Source: Opisthorchis felineus (Eukaryota; Platyhelminthes; Trematoda; Opisthorchiida; Opisthorchiidae). From it: a stretch of DNA of 64,000 bases. Below, piece after piece: positions 14,101-24,122 of this stretch. A program made the position numbers and the translations under genes. Numbering within the stretch: the first letter of the stretch is position 1; every line of letters begins with the position of its first letter. The stretch lies in assembly GCA_004794785.1 (NCBI GenBank), contig SJOL01007436.1, forward strand, positions 112,514 through 176,513, read 5' to 3'. The notes under the pieces were generated by a model that saw only the letters and a program-made list of their open reading frames with translations, ran no database searches and was not told where the DNA came from.

Positions 14101-17100
14101 ATGCTGCAGTGAGACATTACGCTGCACCCGCCACCGATCTCATGCACGGCACCACACTGATCATTTTTATGTAAGTTTACGTTAGGAAATCCGACACCTG
14201 TTTTGCGTCAGTAAGTTGCTGCTAGTTCACCCAAGGATAGAATAGATGGCGCATCGAATGTCACAAAGTTGGATGGGCGCAGTTAAAAAAACCCATTACA
14301 ATTTTCCTAATAACACAAATGAGATAGGTATGTGCTGGCAACAGTTTATGCCATAACCGCTCGTAGCCCACACCAACGGTGGAATTGTGCGACATTTACC
14401 ACCAACAGTGCATCACATCCCTAAAAGAAAACAAAGTATAACTACTTTCACTGTCCACCTGATGCACAAACTCTCTTTACCAACCCATATAGTCTGAACC
14501 CGATAGAAAGCTCTGAGTGACAGTGTGGTTCCTTCCGCCCAAAACTGAGTCGAGATTAAGATATCCTGCCTCTGTATGGTATAACTCGCTTTTGGTACAT
14601 ACCGGCATAGCTCCAAATGCGATAACGTTGATTCAGTGCAGCTTGAAGAAAAAGAACGGGTAACCAGAATAGTCCAAAGATACTGAAATGCTTTAACTCC
14701 ACACCATTTCACACCACGCCCCAGCCAGTGAACATTAAGCTTCGGTCGATAGACAAGCTGGTCGGCGCATCAGCTCGAGGACCCAGAATCAGCACACGGA
14801 CCGTTTGCTTCGGTCTGGATGTTTGAACCTGAGGTCGCATCAGTGATTCTCTTGAATTGGAAGTAGGCGCCGTTCATACCAATTGCGGTACTGGAAATGG
14901 ATGGGCTCGAAGACAGCATGATTCACCTTTGCGATCCTGTCCACCAGCTGTGCTGTCTCACAGTCATAAGTCTTATGCTGAAAAAGTCCGGGTAGATGAT
15001 AAATTCGGTTCGGTATTGGACCGAACCATTAAGATGGCCCGAAACCAACAGTGCTTCTCGGACAGCTATTGGCAGGTCAGAGAGTTAGCCACTGATTCCG
15101 ATATGGCGAAGGCAGCTCCCCCGGTTGGTTAGTCTTGTATCCCCGACGTATGCCAGACCGGAAGTACCCGAATCGCTTGCTTGCAGTATGTGTGATGGCC
15201 CGAAGTGCCTTATAACGAAACATTTCACTGAACTACGGTTGCCGGTTCGTCAAGCTTTCGAAGATGGGAAACTGAGAAAACATCACACCAGCAGTTGGAG
15301 AGAAGGGCCAGACAACCCATCACTGGAGCTGAACTTGCCACGAACGACATAGAAGCAGAGATAATGGCTGATAGGACCGAAAGAGATACATTGGTGACAC
15401 CGTCCAAAGTACTCCTGAGATTCAGTGCTGATTTGACAAAGGTGTGAGTTGACAACGTTAGCCAGGAATCTTGATGAAGACATGCTTGCACTGAAGAAAT
15501 TACAACCTTTATGTGATATGGTGAACTCAATGGATAATAAACAACTGATAAAGAAGTATGTTTCTAGAGTTATGCAGTTAGAAGCCGAGGAAAGACTGAT
15601 CGTTTGGTCCGAAAAAACAAACTTTTGGCAAGGATTATAGTGAGGAGTCAGTCATATAGAGGCACACGAACGCATGTTGTTAGTGTCAGCAGTGAAGGAT
15701 TGGGACGGGTGATAGACGTTCCCAACGTGCGGTGTGCAGCGCGTGTTTGGCAGTGACGCAGAGTCTCCTTCTTTGTCGTCACTACTAGTGTTCCATTAAG
15801 AGAAGCTGATCATAAAGTAAACGCTATTGACGGAAAAACAAAACTGATTAATTCAGGAGAAAGTTTGATAAACTGAATAATCGCTTCTAAGTACACAATA
15901 ATATGCCTTGAGATAAACCAAACGCCCTTTCGAGCGTTTTGTTTAGAATGTATCCTAAAACAAAGGAATCTGTTCGTGTATATTAATGTGTTCCGACAGC
16001 AATTCAACCACCTGACTATCTACCTGGTCACGAGCCAACCGTAACTCAAGAAGAACTTGAAATTCGGTCATAAAAACAACTCAGGAGTGCAAGGTTTATA
16101 TATGCTATAAAACAAGCAGTCTGACTGTAATTCGCAGGTTGAAACAAGGAGGACCATTACTAGGTGTGAATTTGAAGCATCGGACTGACCAGCATGATTC
16201 TATAAGGTAAGCATGTTACAAGGAGATGATTTAGATGCATTGAGCATGCTCAAATTTTTAGGGCTTTCAAATCTGCTTTCTCCACATTCCAGAGGGATCA
16301 GATTAAAAACCCAGCAAGTATGAGGAATTACATTTATGATAAGCTTGAAAAGAACGGAACTACAGGGCTATGTTCCCTCTATTTATTTCTGGGCTCACAT
16401 ATGTGTGTGGTACTACCTTAGGAGTAGCGAACATACTGCAACAAGAGTCACACGTACCATCCTCAGTGAGGATCGTTCTTATGTGGTTGCAGGACGTGAC
16501 CTCCGCGAGCGAAGGATTTGTGAACAGGGATGTTCCAGAACTCCAACTGGTTTTTGCTAGTACCAGCAAATTCGTGCGCGTACCTACCATGGGATGAAAC
16601 AGCTGAGCTAGCAATTTCACAATTTACAGCACTGAAGAAACCGGTACCGGTGGTGAGAAACACATGTGCGCCACGACCTTAATGTCTTAAGAAAAACTCA
16701 GAATGGTCAGATGAATGAAATTAGTAGCATGCTGAGATAAACACTTCTTTGCAAATAAAACTGGTGTAACACGAGACTCGAATAAAATTCGACTGAATCT
16801 CTTGTTTATGACACTTTAATTAAATGTGCTCAGTGAAGACTACTCCATGTTCTATTTAGAATGATATTCCAGATATCGAAGCATTTTCTTTCCTTACTCT
16901 TAAGGCTGAAGAGAACTCTTGGCTAGTCTGCTTGCAGTTTTGCTCCTTCTGAAACTGACCAATTAGGCCCACTCTCCGAATTTCCATCGTTTTCATTTTG
17001 AATATCTAGGTGGATGCACATGGAGACAACTGCTTGCTTGCAAATGGAAGAGTTGATAAAAAGAAACTGAAACTAACATTCTGACTGGTTGAATAGGAAA

Positions 17101-18273
17101 ATTGGTGAATAACTTTCTTCCCTGTTCTTTCTTAGATCCTCAATACAGCCCTTCGGTTGGTCACCCATTATATCATCCATCTTGCATCCATATTCGCCTG
17201 AGTATGAAAGTCCCCGTGAAAAACTCAAATGCATATGTTGTGTCTGAGGATTGTAACTTTCAGTGCATTGTCTGAATTGTCTACAAGCTGGGCTTCTGTG
17301 AACAAACGCTTTGCTCCAAAATGATCAGTACTTACGCACTGAATTTCATCTAGGTCTAGCTCGAAATTATTCACAGAATCACAACACAACCTAGAGCTAT
17401 TAATGACAACTTACGACGCAGAGATGTTTATATCCTCCAACTTCATAAAGGGTTTTGAACTAGTGTACGGTTGCATAGTACCCAGAATTTCAGTTGAAAT
17501 TCCTTTTGGTTGTCTTGCTACTGCTGGCTCTGTAGTTCTTTTTGTTTTCAGCACACGTACATTTCTCCTTCCTCTGCGTGCTTAATAGCAGACAATTTTC
17601 CCTTTACCTTAGCCAACCACTAGTCAAAACTTACAAGTGGCTCACAGTGGCCAGAAAGTTATTCAAAACGGAGGTTCTTTTGACAGTTCAAGTTCCACCC
17701 TGAGTGAGAGGCCTTACGGAGAGCAAGTTTCAACGAAGAGCTATCGGAAATGGTCAAAGGTCAGTTCTGCCAGGAACCAAGTCATAATAACACAGGAGCC
17801 AAGTTTTCACAATGACCGATTAGAAGTGAAAGCCACGGTGTTAAACCGTCACTGATGAAGCACTTCTTACTGGTTAATATGGAGCTGCATTTAAATACAT
17901 TTTGCACTCATTTGCTTGTTTTGGATGTATCAACCCAAAGGGTTCAAGTGGGTTTCTTAAAATAAGGTATCGTGGTCACTCCATAGTTAGTATTCCTTCT
18001 TGGTTGTTCAACAGAGCCGAAACTACATTTGGTCTTCTAAATAAAACAGTCTAGTGAAGCAGCATGTACAATAGTTAATTAGTTGTCATACCAAGCGTTG
18101 TGGCTTTGAATGACAGTTCATGGACATACCAAAGTGGGGAAGAATTGGAAAAACAACATGCTGCAGTCGAACTTTCCAGACCAAGTGGTTATGCCCAATC
18201 TTGCAATGGGGTGCCATTAGGCAGCAGTGTGTACAGGCCACCTAACCTATTGTATGCGCTTGAAGGTAGATAG
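1961..18273 (+). CDS. Multi-exon coiled-coil protein, 5' partial
   Basis: Exons at 1961-2176, 2710-2913, 6137-6361, 8798-8958, 10203-10277, 10321-10446 and 13256-13478 all have AG acceptors and GT donors. They join in one open frame with matching phases (0,0,0,2,2,2), giving about 410 residues. Candidate exons at 15295-15443, 16138-16206 and 18117-18273 continue in matching phase. The protein is rich in Glu, Lys, Arg, Gln and Leu, with heptad-like Leu spacing in exons 1, 3 and 4. This is typical of a long rod-forming coiled coil, such as a cytoskeletal, centrosomal or golgin-like scaffold. Exon 6 is an acidic, Ser-rich linker, and the tail is richer in Gly, Pro and Ser. I do not recognise the family. 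The 5' end lies outside the window and the stop at 18271-18273 is tentative. Introns range from 43 nt (between exons 5 and 6) to about 3.2 kb and host transposons. Confidence 0.75.
2177..2709 (+). other. Intron 1-2 of the coiled-coil gene
   Basis: A 533-nt intron bounded by gtacgt and gacggacag. I see no repeat or gene in it. Confidence 0.6.
2710..2913 (+). CDS. Coiled-coil gene, exon 2
   Basis: 68 codons, phase 0 to 0. The acceptor follows gacggacag and the donor is gtgaga. It begins with a short polar segment (NSQHTARLSVLENQVN) and ends with a Gln/Leu-rich helix (LMEQLKDLRQQLMEYK). The open frame extends on both sides, but only these limits keep phase with exons 1 and 3. Confidence 0.78.
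3660..4650 (-). mobile_element. Penelope-like retroelement, RT fragment
   Basis: Minus-strand translation in shifting frames gives ordered Penelope-like RT motifs. From high to low coordinate these are RPNKGDDTVVLNERD; a segment ending in THMYGLPKMKK; a core with TGVAVGSPLGLLLGDVF near 4070-4020 (family form: GVAMGSPLGPL); then RYVDDIFCV (frameshifted, near 3970); then FLDVASCLSDG and HRKTTQVGKYINSYKF. The catalytic VDD is still readable. Stops and frameshifts show it is dead. It lies in the antisense direction inside the intron between exons 2 and 3. No GIY-YIG domain or terminal repeat is recognisable here. Confidence 0.75.
4690..4790 (+). repeat. tRNA-derived SINE-like fragment
   Basis: The stretch holds a B-box-like gcgggttcgaaacacccc, with an upstream half (gctgatcagccgctcgtgac) that resembles a decayed A-box region. 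The spacing suits a tRNA-derived SINE head. Divergence is high and the call rests mainly on the B box. It lies directly beyond the 5' side of the Penelope fragment. Confidence 0.35.
4791..6136. other. Rest of intron 2-3, nothing recognised
   Basis: No protein similarity, RNA gene or repeat structure is recognisable. The open frames on either strand are short and lack splice or codon support. It ends at the exon 3 acceptor. Confidence 0.5.
6137..6361 (+). CDS. Coiled-coil gene, exon 3
   Basis: 75 codons, phase 0 to 0, with acceptor ttttttatag and donor gtatgc. It is almost entirely coiled coil (LQELVNQLQGELAARADELR and onward), with no Pro and regular hydrophobic spacing. This is the strongest coding signal of the gene. 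Confidence 0.85.
6362..8797. other. Intron 3-4, nothing recognised
   Basis: A 2.4-kb intron between gtatgc and tatttaacag. Small open frames on both strands have no family resemblance. A 10-base word (catttgaacc) is duplicated in tandem near 7181-7202. Confidence 0.5.
8798..8958 (+). CDS. Coiled-coil gene, exon 4
   Basis: 161 nt, phase 0 to 2. The acceptor is tatttaacag and the donor gtgagt. It encodes a Glu/Leu/Arg-rich helix (e.g. ALEREKKTLWNLLDETRNER). The split codon aa+a (Lys) joins it to exon 5. Confidence 0.82.
8959..10202. other. Intron 4-5, nothing recognised
   Basis: A 1.2-kb intron between gtgagt and ctttatattag. I see no coding or repeat signal. Confidence 0.5.
10203..10277 (+). 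CDS. Coiled-coil gene, exon 5
   Basis: 75 nt, phase 2 to 2. The acceptor is ctttatattag and the donor gtaagt. It encodes KTKVALESKLDQKAEELAQL and a few more residues. A 43-nt intron separates it from exon 6. Confidence 0.8.
10321..10446 (+). CDS. Coiled-coil gene, exon 6 (acidic linker)
   Basis: 126 nt, phase 2 to 2. The acceptor is ggtttcttcag and the donor gtaagt. It is not coiled coil: it is rich in Ser, Asp, Gln and Met and ends MMSDSDEWTGSEELT. This is probably a flexible hinge with possible acidic phosphosites (inference). Confidence 0.75.
10447..13255. other. Intron 6-7, nothing recognised
   Basis: A 2.8-kb intron. A 68-nt exon-like segment at 12541-12608 has decent splice sites, but in phase it carries a stop, so I do not include it in the gene. 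Confidence 0.5.
13256..13478 (+). CDS. Coiled-coil gene, exon 7
   Basis: The acceptor follows ccaacttttcaag, and its phase-2 start completes the AGG codon begun in exon 6. The exon opens with a basic/aromatic patch (SPQYFRSSWTRKYNNL) and returns to coiled coil (ESRVASLKIANQRLRAEVEA). Two donors keep the frame: gttggt after 13478 (weak) and gtaaga after 13399 (stronger). The 3' limit is therefore uncertain. Confidence 0.7.
13479..15294. other. Region between exons 7 and 8, possible missed exon
   Basis: Mostly without signal. An open segment at about 14960-15074 (SYAEKVRVDDKFGSVLDRTI and onward) follows a pyrimidine-containing acceptor (gtgctgtctcacag) and ends at gtcaga. It looks exon-like, but its start phase does not match exon 7. 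Confidence 0.3.
15295..15443 (+). CDS. Coiled-coil gene, candidate exon 8
   Basis: An open frame (upstream stop at 15229) ends at a strong gtgagt donor at 15444 in phase 2. The residues are charged (e.g. NDIEAEIMADRTERDTL). Phase 0 from exon 7 fits an acceptor after caccagcag, but that acceptor lacks a pyrimidine tract, so the start is tentative. The next reading frame, 15449-15640, is also Leu/Lys-rich and could be an alternative exon or chance. Confidence 0.45.
16138..16206 (+). CDS. Coiled-coil gene, candidate exon 9
   Basis: A short 69-nt exon, phase 2 to 2, lies between a good acceptor (tgtaattcgcag) and a strong donor (gtaagc). It encodes LKQGGPLLGVNLKHRTDQHD and a few more residues. 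Its phase matches the end of exon 8 and the start of exon 10. Confidence 0.5.
16738..16850 (+). repeat. MITE-like palindrome family, diverged partial copy
   Basis: The segment reads tctttgcaaataaaactggt, then gagactcgaat, then gaatctcttgtttatgac and atgtgctcagtgaag. It follows the left arm and loop of the 18909-19095 palindrome in the same order, at clearly lower identity. The right arm is not recognisable, so this is an older, truncated copy of the same family. Confidence 0.55.
18117..18273 (+). CDS. Coiled-coil gene, candidate last exon
   Basis: The acceptor at tgaatgacag gives phase 2, matching exon 9. The frame encodes a helix (YQSGEELEKQHAAVELSRPS) and a Gly/Pro/Ser tail, then reaches TAG at 18271. 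A gtagat donor at 18266 would offer continuation instead. No AATAAA lies close downstream, so the terminal assignment is weak. Confidence 0.42.
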
Positions 18274-18908
18274 CATGTTCCATCGGAATCGCGCTGTGAT
18301 CTCCTATTGAACCCGTATACTGAAGGTTTGCTGAAATTCTGTCAAGTCAAATATGGGCAGTCTAAACTACGGTCATTGGGACAGATCCAACCGGTATGCT
18401 GTGAAATTCAACCGACCATTTCTATCCAAGTTACTATGGTCTTATGGATGCCGATGTTCCGTGTGAGGCCATAACGTCTCAAGGTCCTAAAGCAACAACA
18501 ACTGAATTCCAATGTAGACACCTAGGTCATCAATTCTGAAATCATCCATTTTCTATCTGGCAGGAGTGTGCCAAGTGCACAATGCCACGTCACACAGTGC
18601 GTGGACATGAAAGCACATGTCGTCTGTTGTTGTGACATGTGAATGAGCTTGAAAGACAAGGAAATCGTAATTGGCTGATGTTCTGTGAAATGGTTCTGTT
18701 TAAATGTCCCCTTCACCTCCATCACTGGCAAATCATACATGCATTTTTCTACGATCATTACAAATGCACAACAATCTCGATTACAACGATGGATTGGGAA
18801 GCGATTTTATCTGTCCCACGGAGATGATACAAAAATACATATTGAATAGCCTCACAAGTTTTGATCAAACTTTCAGCACTGTGGTTAATCAAAGTATCTG
18901 AACAGAAT

Positions 18909-19095
18909 GCGACAAATATACTCATTTGCAAATCAATTTGGTTCTCACGGGAGACTCAATTGAATCTCTCGTTTATGATGTTCTTCCACTGAATGTGCTG
19001 CACAAAGGCCGCCTCATGGAGAAGATCAGAAACGAGAGGTTCACTTGAGTCTCCCGTGAGAACCAAATTGACTTGCAAGTGAGTGTATTTGTCGC
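18909..19095. mobile_element. MITE-like element with 66-bp inverted arms
   Basis: The left arm 18909-18974 and right arm 19030-19095 are reverse complements with about 5 mismatches in 66 bases. They are separated by a 55-base loop. The ends read gcgacaaatat and atatttgtcgc apart from one change. There is no coding capacity. The structure fits a non-autonomous foldback or MITE element. I cannot see a target-site duplication (flanks ...cagaat and aaccag...). Related partial copies lie at 16.74 and 40.53 kb, which supports mobility over a chance hairpin. Confidence 0.7.
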
Positions 19096-22000
19096 AACCA
19101 GTCCAATTCGGGTTCAAGTAGAACATAAGGTTGACGGAAACTCGGGGACTGCGCCTACCTGATGAGCCCCAAGAAGGACGAAACCGGTCGTGGGCTGTCG
19201 AAGAGTTTTCAGCAACCTTATGAGTAGTTTCCTTTATCTGAACAGAAATTTACTAAAATTTCGTTTAGATTTGCAACCTAACTTGAAGAAAATACAGGTG
19301 GGTGGGCGCTCCGTGTGCACACCTTGACGAATAGTATATATGTAATTTATGCTTGTGGCAATATCTTAGCCAGGAACAAAACAACACGATATGGAGTGAA
19401 ATAGGGGCCACCGCACCATCGAGCGTACGAGCCGCATTGATTCTCGGGACCAATCGGCTTAGTTGAACAAAGCTAATCATGGTTGTGTATTTATCCCTGA
19501 CAAATCGTGCTTCTGCAATTGGGAATTGCCCATTTGAAAGTCAAAATTAGAAACCCTTCTTTTTGCCCACCTCCGCAGTGAACGTTGCGATAAGTAGGTA
19601 TACTGGACAGGTTGGATGCTACCTCATGCGGCTGTCGCGTTTGTCACAAACAGTACAATTGAAGCTGAGTAATGCATACACAAAATCACCCTAGCAAACG
19701 AGAAAAACATCTGAAGTGTTCGTATTAGGGCCGTCGTACATAGAGGACCTCAATTTGTTTTTTTCTTCCAGAAAAATCAGCTTAAATGGTAGCTTCTAGA
19801 TGATCATTACTGTAAATCTTCTATGAATAGCAGAACACTCGAAAAATCAGTTTTCGTGCTAAACGGGTTACGTGAGCCCGTTATTTTTGGTTGTATCACT
19901 TTGCAGAACCTGATAACTCTATGGCTAATCTGTCTGTCTGTCCTCAGAAATGTCATAAGTTTCGGAAATTGACTATGAGCAGAAATTGAGGTGGGATTCA
20001 AGGACTGCTGGTCACTGCGACATTACAGAAATCTCATTTTTCATCAAGTTTTACATGGGTGAGTGCGCCTCCGACTGTATTCCCTTGTGCTGACAAGCTG
20101 TTCTCGAATATGCTTGCACAGAATCGCTATATGGAGACTATGCCTAATTAGTTCATGGTATATCGTGGAAATGCCCTATGTGAGTGTATTCAGCGTTCTC
20201 CCAGTTCTAGTCAAATACTCCAGAAGAATCAAGGACCGCCCCCCCCCCACACACACACATATGGCATCAACCATATCGCTTGTAAGATGTGAACAAATTT
20301 TCAGGTTTTAATTGAAATTTCATTCTTCAGTCATTCAATGTGAACTGTGTGAATGAAGGATGAGTAGCGCTGTAACCTTTCAAGGTGCGAGTTAGGTGCA
20401 CTTCTGATCAGCCACTCATGATTTAGTGAGATAGTTGTGAGCTACAAACTGGAATGGTGCGAATTTGGATCGTCATAGAGATTTGTGGAGTACAAAATGA
20501 TGGTGATTCCCAACAAGACTGCAACTGCTGTACAGTGCTACTGTGCTTTTCCCCAAAGGTTGGCCTTACTTGCAGGGTGACATTTCAGTCGGGCATTTCG
20601 CTCGATGGAGGAGCTGATAGGCCCAGTTTAGCAATCCACTGCGGGGCTGCCAAACTTTTCTAAACCATACAAAGTGTACGTTGGGCACAGTAAAGCGGGT
20701 ACTTCATTTGTTTTAATGTGTTAAATCAGCCCAGATTTATGTGGCTTTTATCGTCGTAGCGCCTCAGTGTTCAATCGCGTTGGCTGCCCAGGCAGACAGA
20801 CGTAGCAACTGCACGCTGCTGTGCTAAACTGGCCTCGGGTATAAAATTTCACGATGTTATATGTTAGTAAACTGCGTAGGAACGTTAAAAGCAGTTCATA
20901 GTAAGACAGCTGTAAAACCATTTTGACCGGAGATTGTATTTCACTCGTCATATCTTCAAGAATATGTAACTGTGGTATAAAAAACCCACATGACTTTTCA
21001 TTTTGAAGAGCTTACAATGCGTGAAGATAATTTTATCCTGATTTTCTCCAGTCTGCATTCGCAAGACTGTGCCAAAAAGAGATAAATAACACTGATATGA
21101 GCAACTGATGTCAACTATGGCTGCAAGACATTTTACCACAATTAAAGACATCAAATAGGATACACCGAATTCCTGTCAATGGTCAAAGTATTTCATGCTT
21201 TTACAACATATTCTAACCTCACATAACAATTTGGCTTAAAGCCATACTCGAATTTTTCGATTAAGATTTAACGATCTTCAAAGACTAACGAAGGAAGGCT
21301 GAGTGAGAGAAAACCAAGGATTTTGGCTGCCTGTGTCTGCGAACAACCTGTAGCTAGTTTTCCGAGGCACCATTTTGCCTAAAATTTCGACCAAAAATGC
21401 AATGCATGAAACTGCAATCGATCAGTCGGGTGCTGACAATATCGTTTGTTCGAAAGCCAAGGGCCTGATTTTTTGCTGTTATGTTCAACAGTTATTCAAA
21501 AACTAACATGCCGTGGTTCCTGTGCTCTCCTCTTGGGGTGTCTCATAACCCATTCTTTAGGTGATAGCTGTGGAAAAAGAACTGTTGCTAAGTTCGAAGT
21601 ACGTCCTAATGACTGCTGTCGTTGACTGAACGAAAAATTGCGGCATGCTGCATGTAGCTTGAAGAAGGAATTCTGCCAAGCAACACATAACCACAAATCG
21701 GTTTAAATCTCGTTTGAAAATTCAACCCACTTTCATTGTCACGTCACTACATTTACAGCTTAAGTGTATACTCTGGCAGTGTAGATATCATTGTGATCGC
21801 CCAACATACCTGACGCATTTACTGCCTTGTATCATTTCGGTGTCTTGTTTCCACATAGTTTCACGCTAGAACGTATGCTTGGATTGCGTGGTTGTTATGA
21901 ATGACTGAAGCATTTTGGCCCGCTGCATGAATTGTTGTCTAGTATTGCAATGTCTCATCCGATCTTTAGCGGGGCTATATGCTCCCGGTTCCGAACTCAC

Positions 22001-23156
22001 AGATCACGTTCATATCTGACTACTAGTTTTTGAGTGGGCCATGTGCGTTTCCTGTCGGTTAACGCACACTAATCCTGATTTCACCAGTGGTCTCTCCACA
22101 ATCCTTTCAACCTCTTTCCTATTGAATTTATGGACACTAAGATATAAAGCATAAACAGCACTTTATGACAGAGATATGGGATATGTCAGTTAGCTCTAAG
22201 TAACTTCAGAGAATCCTGTAAATACACCAGCCTTGGGAAGCATCACGCACAAAATCCGAGAGCACCCACTACTATAAGCTTTTTATTAAAAAGAGAGAGG
22301 CTATATAGAATGACTGGGAAGCCAACTGAACAATGAGTGTGTCTCAGCTGTTTTGAACCGTAACCTGGCCCTAATAACTTGGTCCGGTTAGGTGAAACAA
22401 CCAGTGCCGTTATTCGGCTACGTATGGTTTACACTGTTAAAAAGTTGGTCCCAATACTTAAAGGATGATACGTAGCTCCAGCAAGCAGGATTCTGAGTTA
22501 TCCAGACAACATTGTAGTTGCCGAATAGTTCGCTTATTTTATACGAATAGTCATAGCACGAGGTTGCAAGCTGGGAAGAAATAGGTGATAGGATCCTGAC
22601 CAGTTGTTTTTTCATCACACTAGGTGTTTTAAGGTCTCTCTGAGAAAAGCCGCAAGGCTGATTCATGGCATAAAAAGTTATTTTGACCAATTGTTACTCT
22701 TGAAAGTAACGCTACTTGAAGTGGCTCAACAATTCTTTGCGACTGATCGTCTAAGTAAATGACTGACTGCAGTTCCATACAGGAAATTCCAACGAAAACT
22801 TTTCATCTCAAATGGGTCACGTGTTCATTACCTATTGTACAAGACAGATCTCAGGAAATTTCACCTTACTTTAGGATATTCGCACACTGCTGGCTTTACT
22901 TCTGCAGTGCAAAAGTACCATCAGCATCAACAAGCGGGTTTCACCGTAATATTACCTTGCACTAAAAATGCTGACGCAAGCGGGATGACTAGTTTATCGA
23001 TTTTAATCACTGGACATTTCGAATAGTCTGCTTGTTTCGACCAATAGCCTACTGTCGTACATTAATACGCCAACCGATCATTTCCTTCAGTCTGCGTTGC
23101 GAAACGTCGGAGATGTTAAATTAGTTGGAATATAATGCTTAGAACAGAGCGTACCG
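19096..23156. other. Intergenic, nothing recognised
   Basis: A 4-kb stretch with only short open frames. It has a small C-run followed by a CA repeat near 20238-20259 (cccccccc then cacacacaca). There is no clear promoter element ahead of the kinase gene; the start codon context is taccgatga. Confidence 0.5.
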
Positions 23157-24122
23157 ATGAAATCTACCAAATCAGTGGCCGAAAGTAATGATGGGTCGTA
23201 CGATAGCTTGTCGGAATTCGTAGTAAACCGAGAATGGCGCCTGATAAAACGCATTGGTGCCGGGTCCTTTGGTGAAATATTTCTGGCTGCCCACAAAAAA
23301 ACAAACGAGCAAGCCGCAGTGAAGCTAGAGCTGTATAAATCTGGTACACCGGTGCAACTACAAACGGAATTTCATCTCCTGAGGGCACTCAGTAACAATC
23401 CTGGAATAACCAAAATTTACTGGTTCGGGCGAGATGGAGTTCAGAACTTATACACAGCTTTGGTCATGGAGTACTTGGGTCCAAGTTTAGAAGACTTGCA
23501 TGTCTACTGTGAATGCAAGTTCTCTTTGAAAACCGTGGCAATGCTGGCAGATCAAATGATAAAGCGGATTGAGACCCTTCATCGAAACTGTCTGATTCAC
23601 CGTGATATAAAGCCAGACAATTTTGTCATGGGTGTTGGGGCTAATTTCAACACGGTTTACGTGATTGATTTCGGCTTGTCAAAATACTACATGGATCCAA
23701 AAACGAAAGAGCATTGCGCATTTCGCGACTTTCGAAACCTGACTGGAACGGCCCGATATTGTAGTATCAATGCCCATGCCGGTTACGAGCAATCCAGACG
23801 GGATGACCTGGAATCACTTGGCTACGTTTTCCTCTATTTCATCAGAGGGAGTCTTCCGTGGCAAGGGTTACAAGCCGACAGTAAACGTGAAAAATTTCGA
23901 AAGATATATAAGACAAAACTGAGCATGCGCACAGAAACTCTTTGCCAAGGGTTGCCTGAGGAATTTGCTAAATACCTGAACTATTGCCGAAACCTTGCGT
24001 TTGAAGAAGAACCAAAGTACAGATATCTTCGTGGTTTATTTTGGCGTATAATGGAGAAAAAGTCCTACAAATATGACTGTCAGTTTGATTGGAACGAAAA
24101 CCTGCCGGATGAAGCAAGCTAG
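23157..24122 (+). CDS. Casein kinase 1 alpha-like Ser/Thr kinase, intronless
   Basis: A 321-residue intact kinase frame ending in TAG. Visible motifs, in order: Gly loop GAGSFGE (34-40), AVKLE with catalytic Lys56, likely helix-C Glu71, catalytic loop HRDIKPDN (148-155), DFG (171-173), and the CK1 signature LTGTARYCSINAH (195-207) followed by EQSRRDDLESLGY (211-223) and RGSLPWQGL (230-238). The casein kinase 1 family uses SIN in place of the APE motif, and this copy keeps it. The C-terminal lobe (LNYCRNLAFEE, then YKYDCQFDW) is closest to the CK1 alpha isoform, which is about 320-340 residues. Substitutions such as DFGLSKYY (usually DFGLAKKY) and a 20-residue N-terminal leader set it apart. 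Lack of introns points to a retrocopy, and full integrity suggests it is under selection. It would phosphorylate primed or acidic Ser/Thr sites in the cytosol or nucleus. Confidence 0.92.
   Translation: MKSTKSVAESNDGSYDSLSEFVVNREWRLIKRIGAGSFGEIFLAAHKKTNEQAAVKLELYKSGTPVQLQTEFHLLRALSNNPGITKIYWFGRDGVQNLYTALVMEYLGPSLEDLHVYCECKFSLKTVAMLADQMIKRIETLHRNCLIHRDIKPDNFVMGVGANFNTVYVIDFGLSKYYMDPKTKEHCAFRDFRNLTGTARYCSINAHAGYEQSRRDDLESLGYVFLYFIRGSLPWQGLQADSKREKFRKIYKTKLSMRTETLCQGLPEEFAKYLNYCRNLAFEEEPKYRYLRGLFWRIMEKKSYKYDCQFDWNENLPDEAS

Noticed and set aside
20238..20259. C-run and CA repeat as a functional site
   Set aside because: Short simple sequence only.
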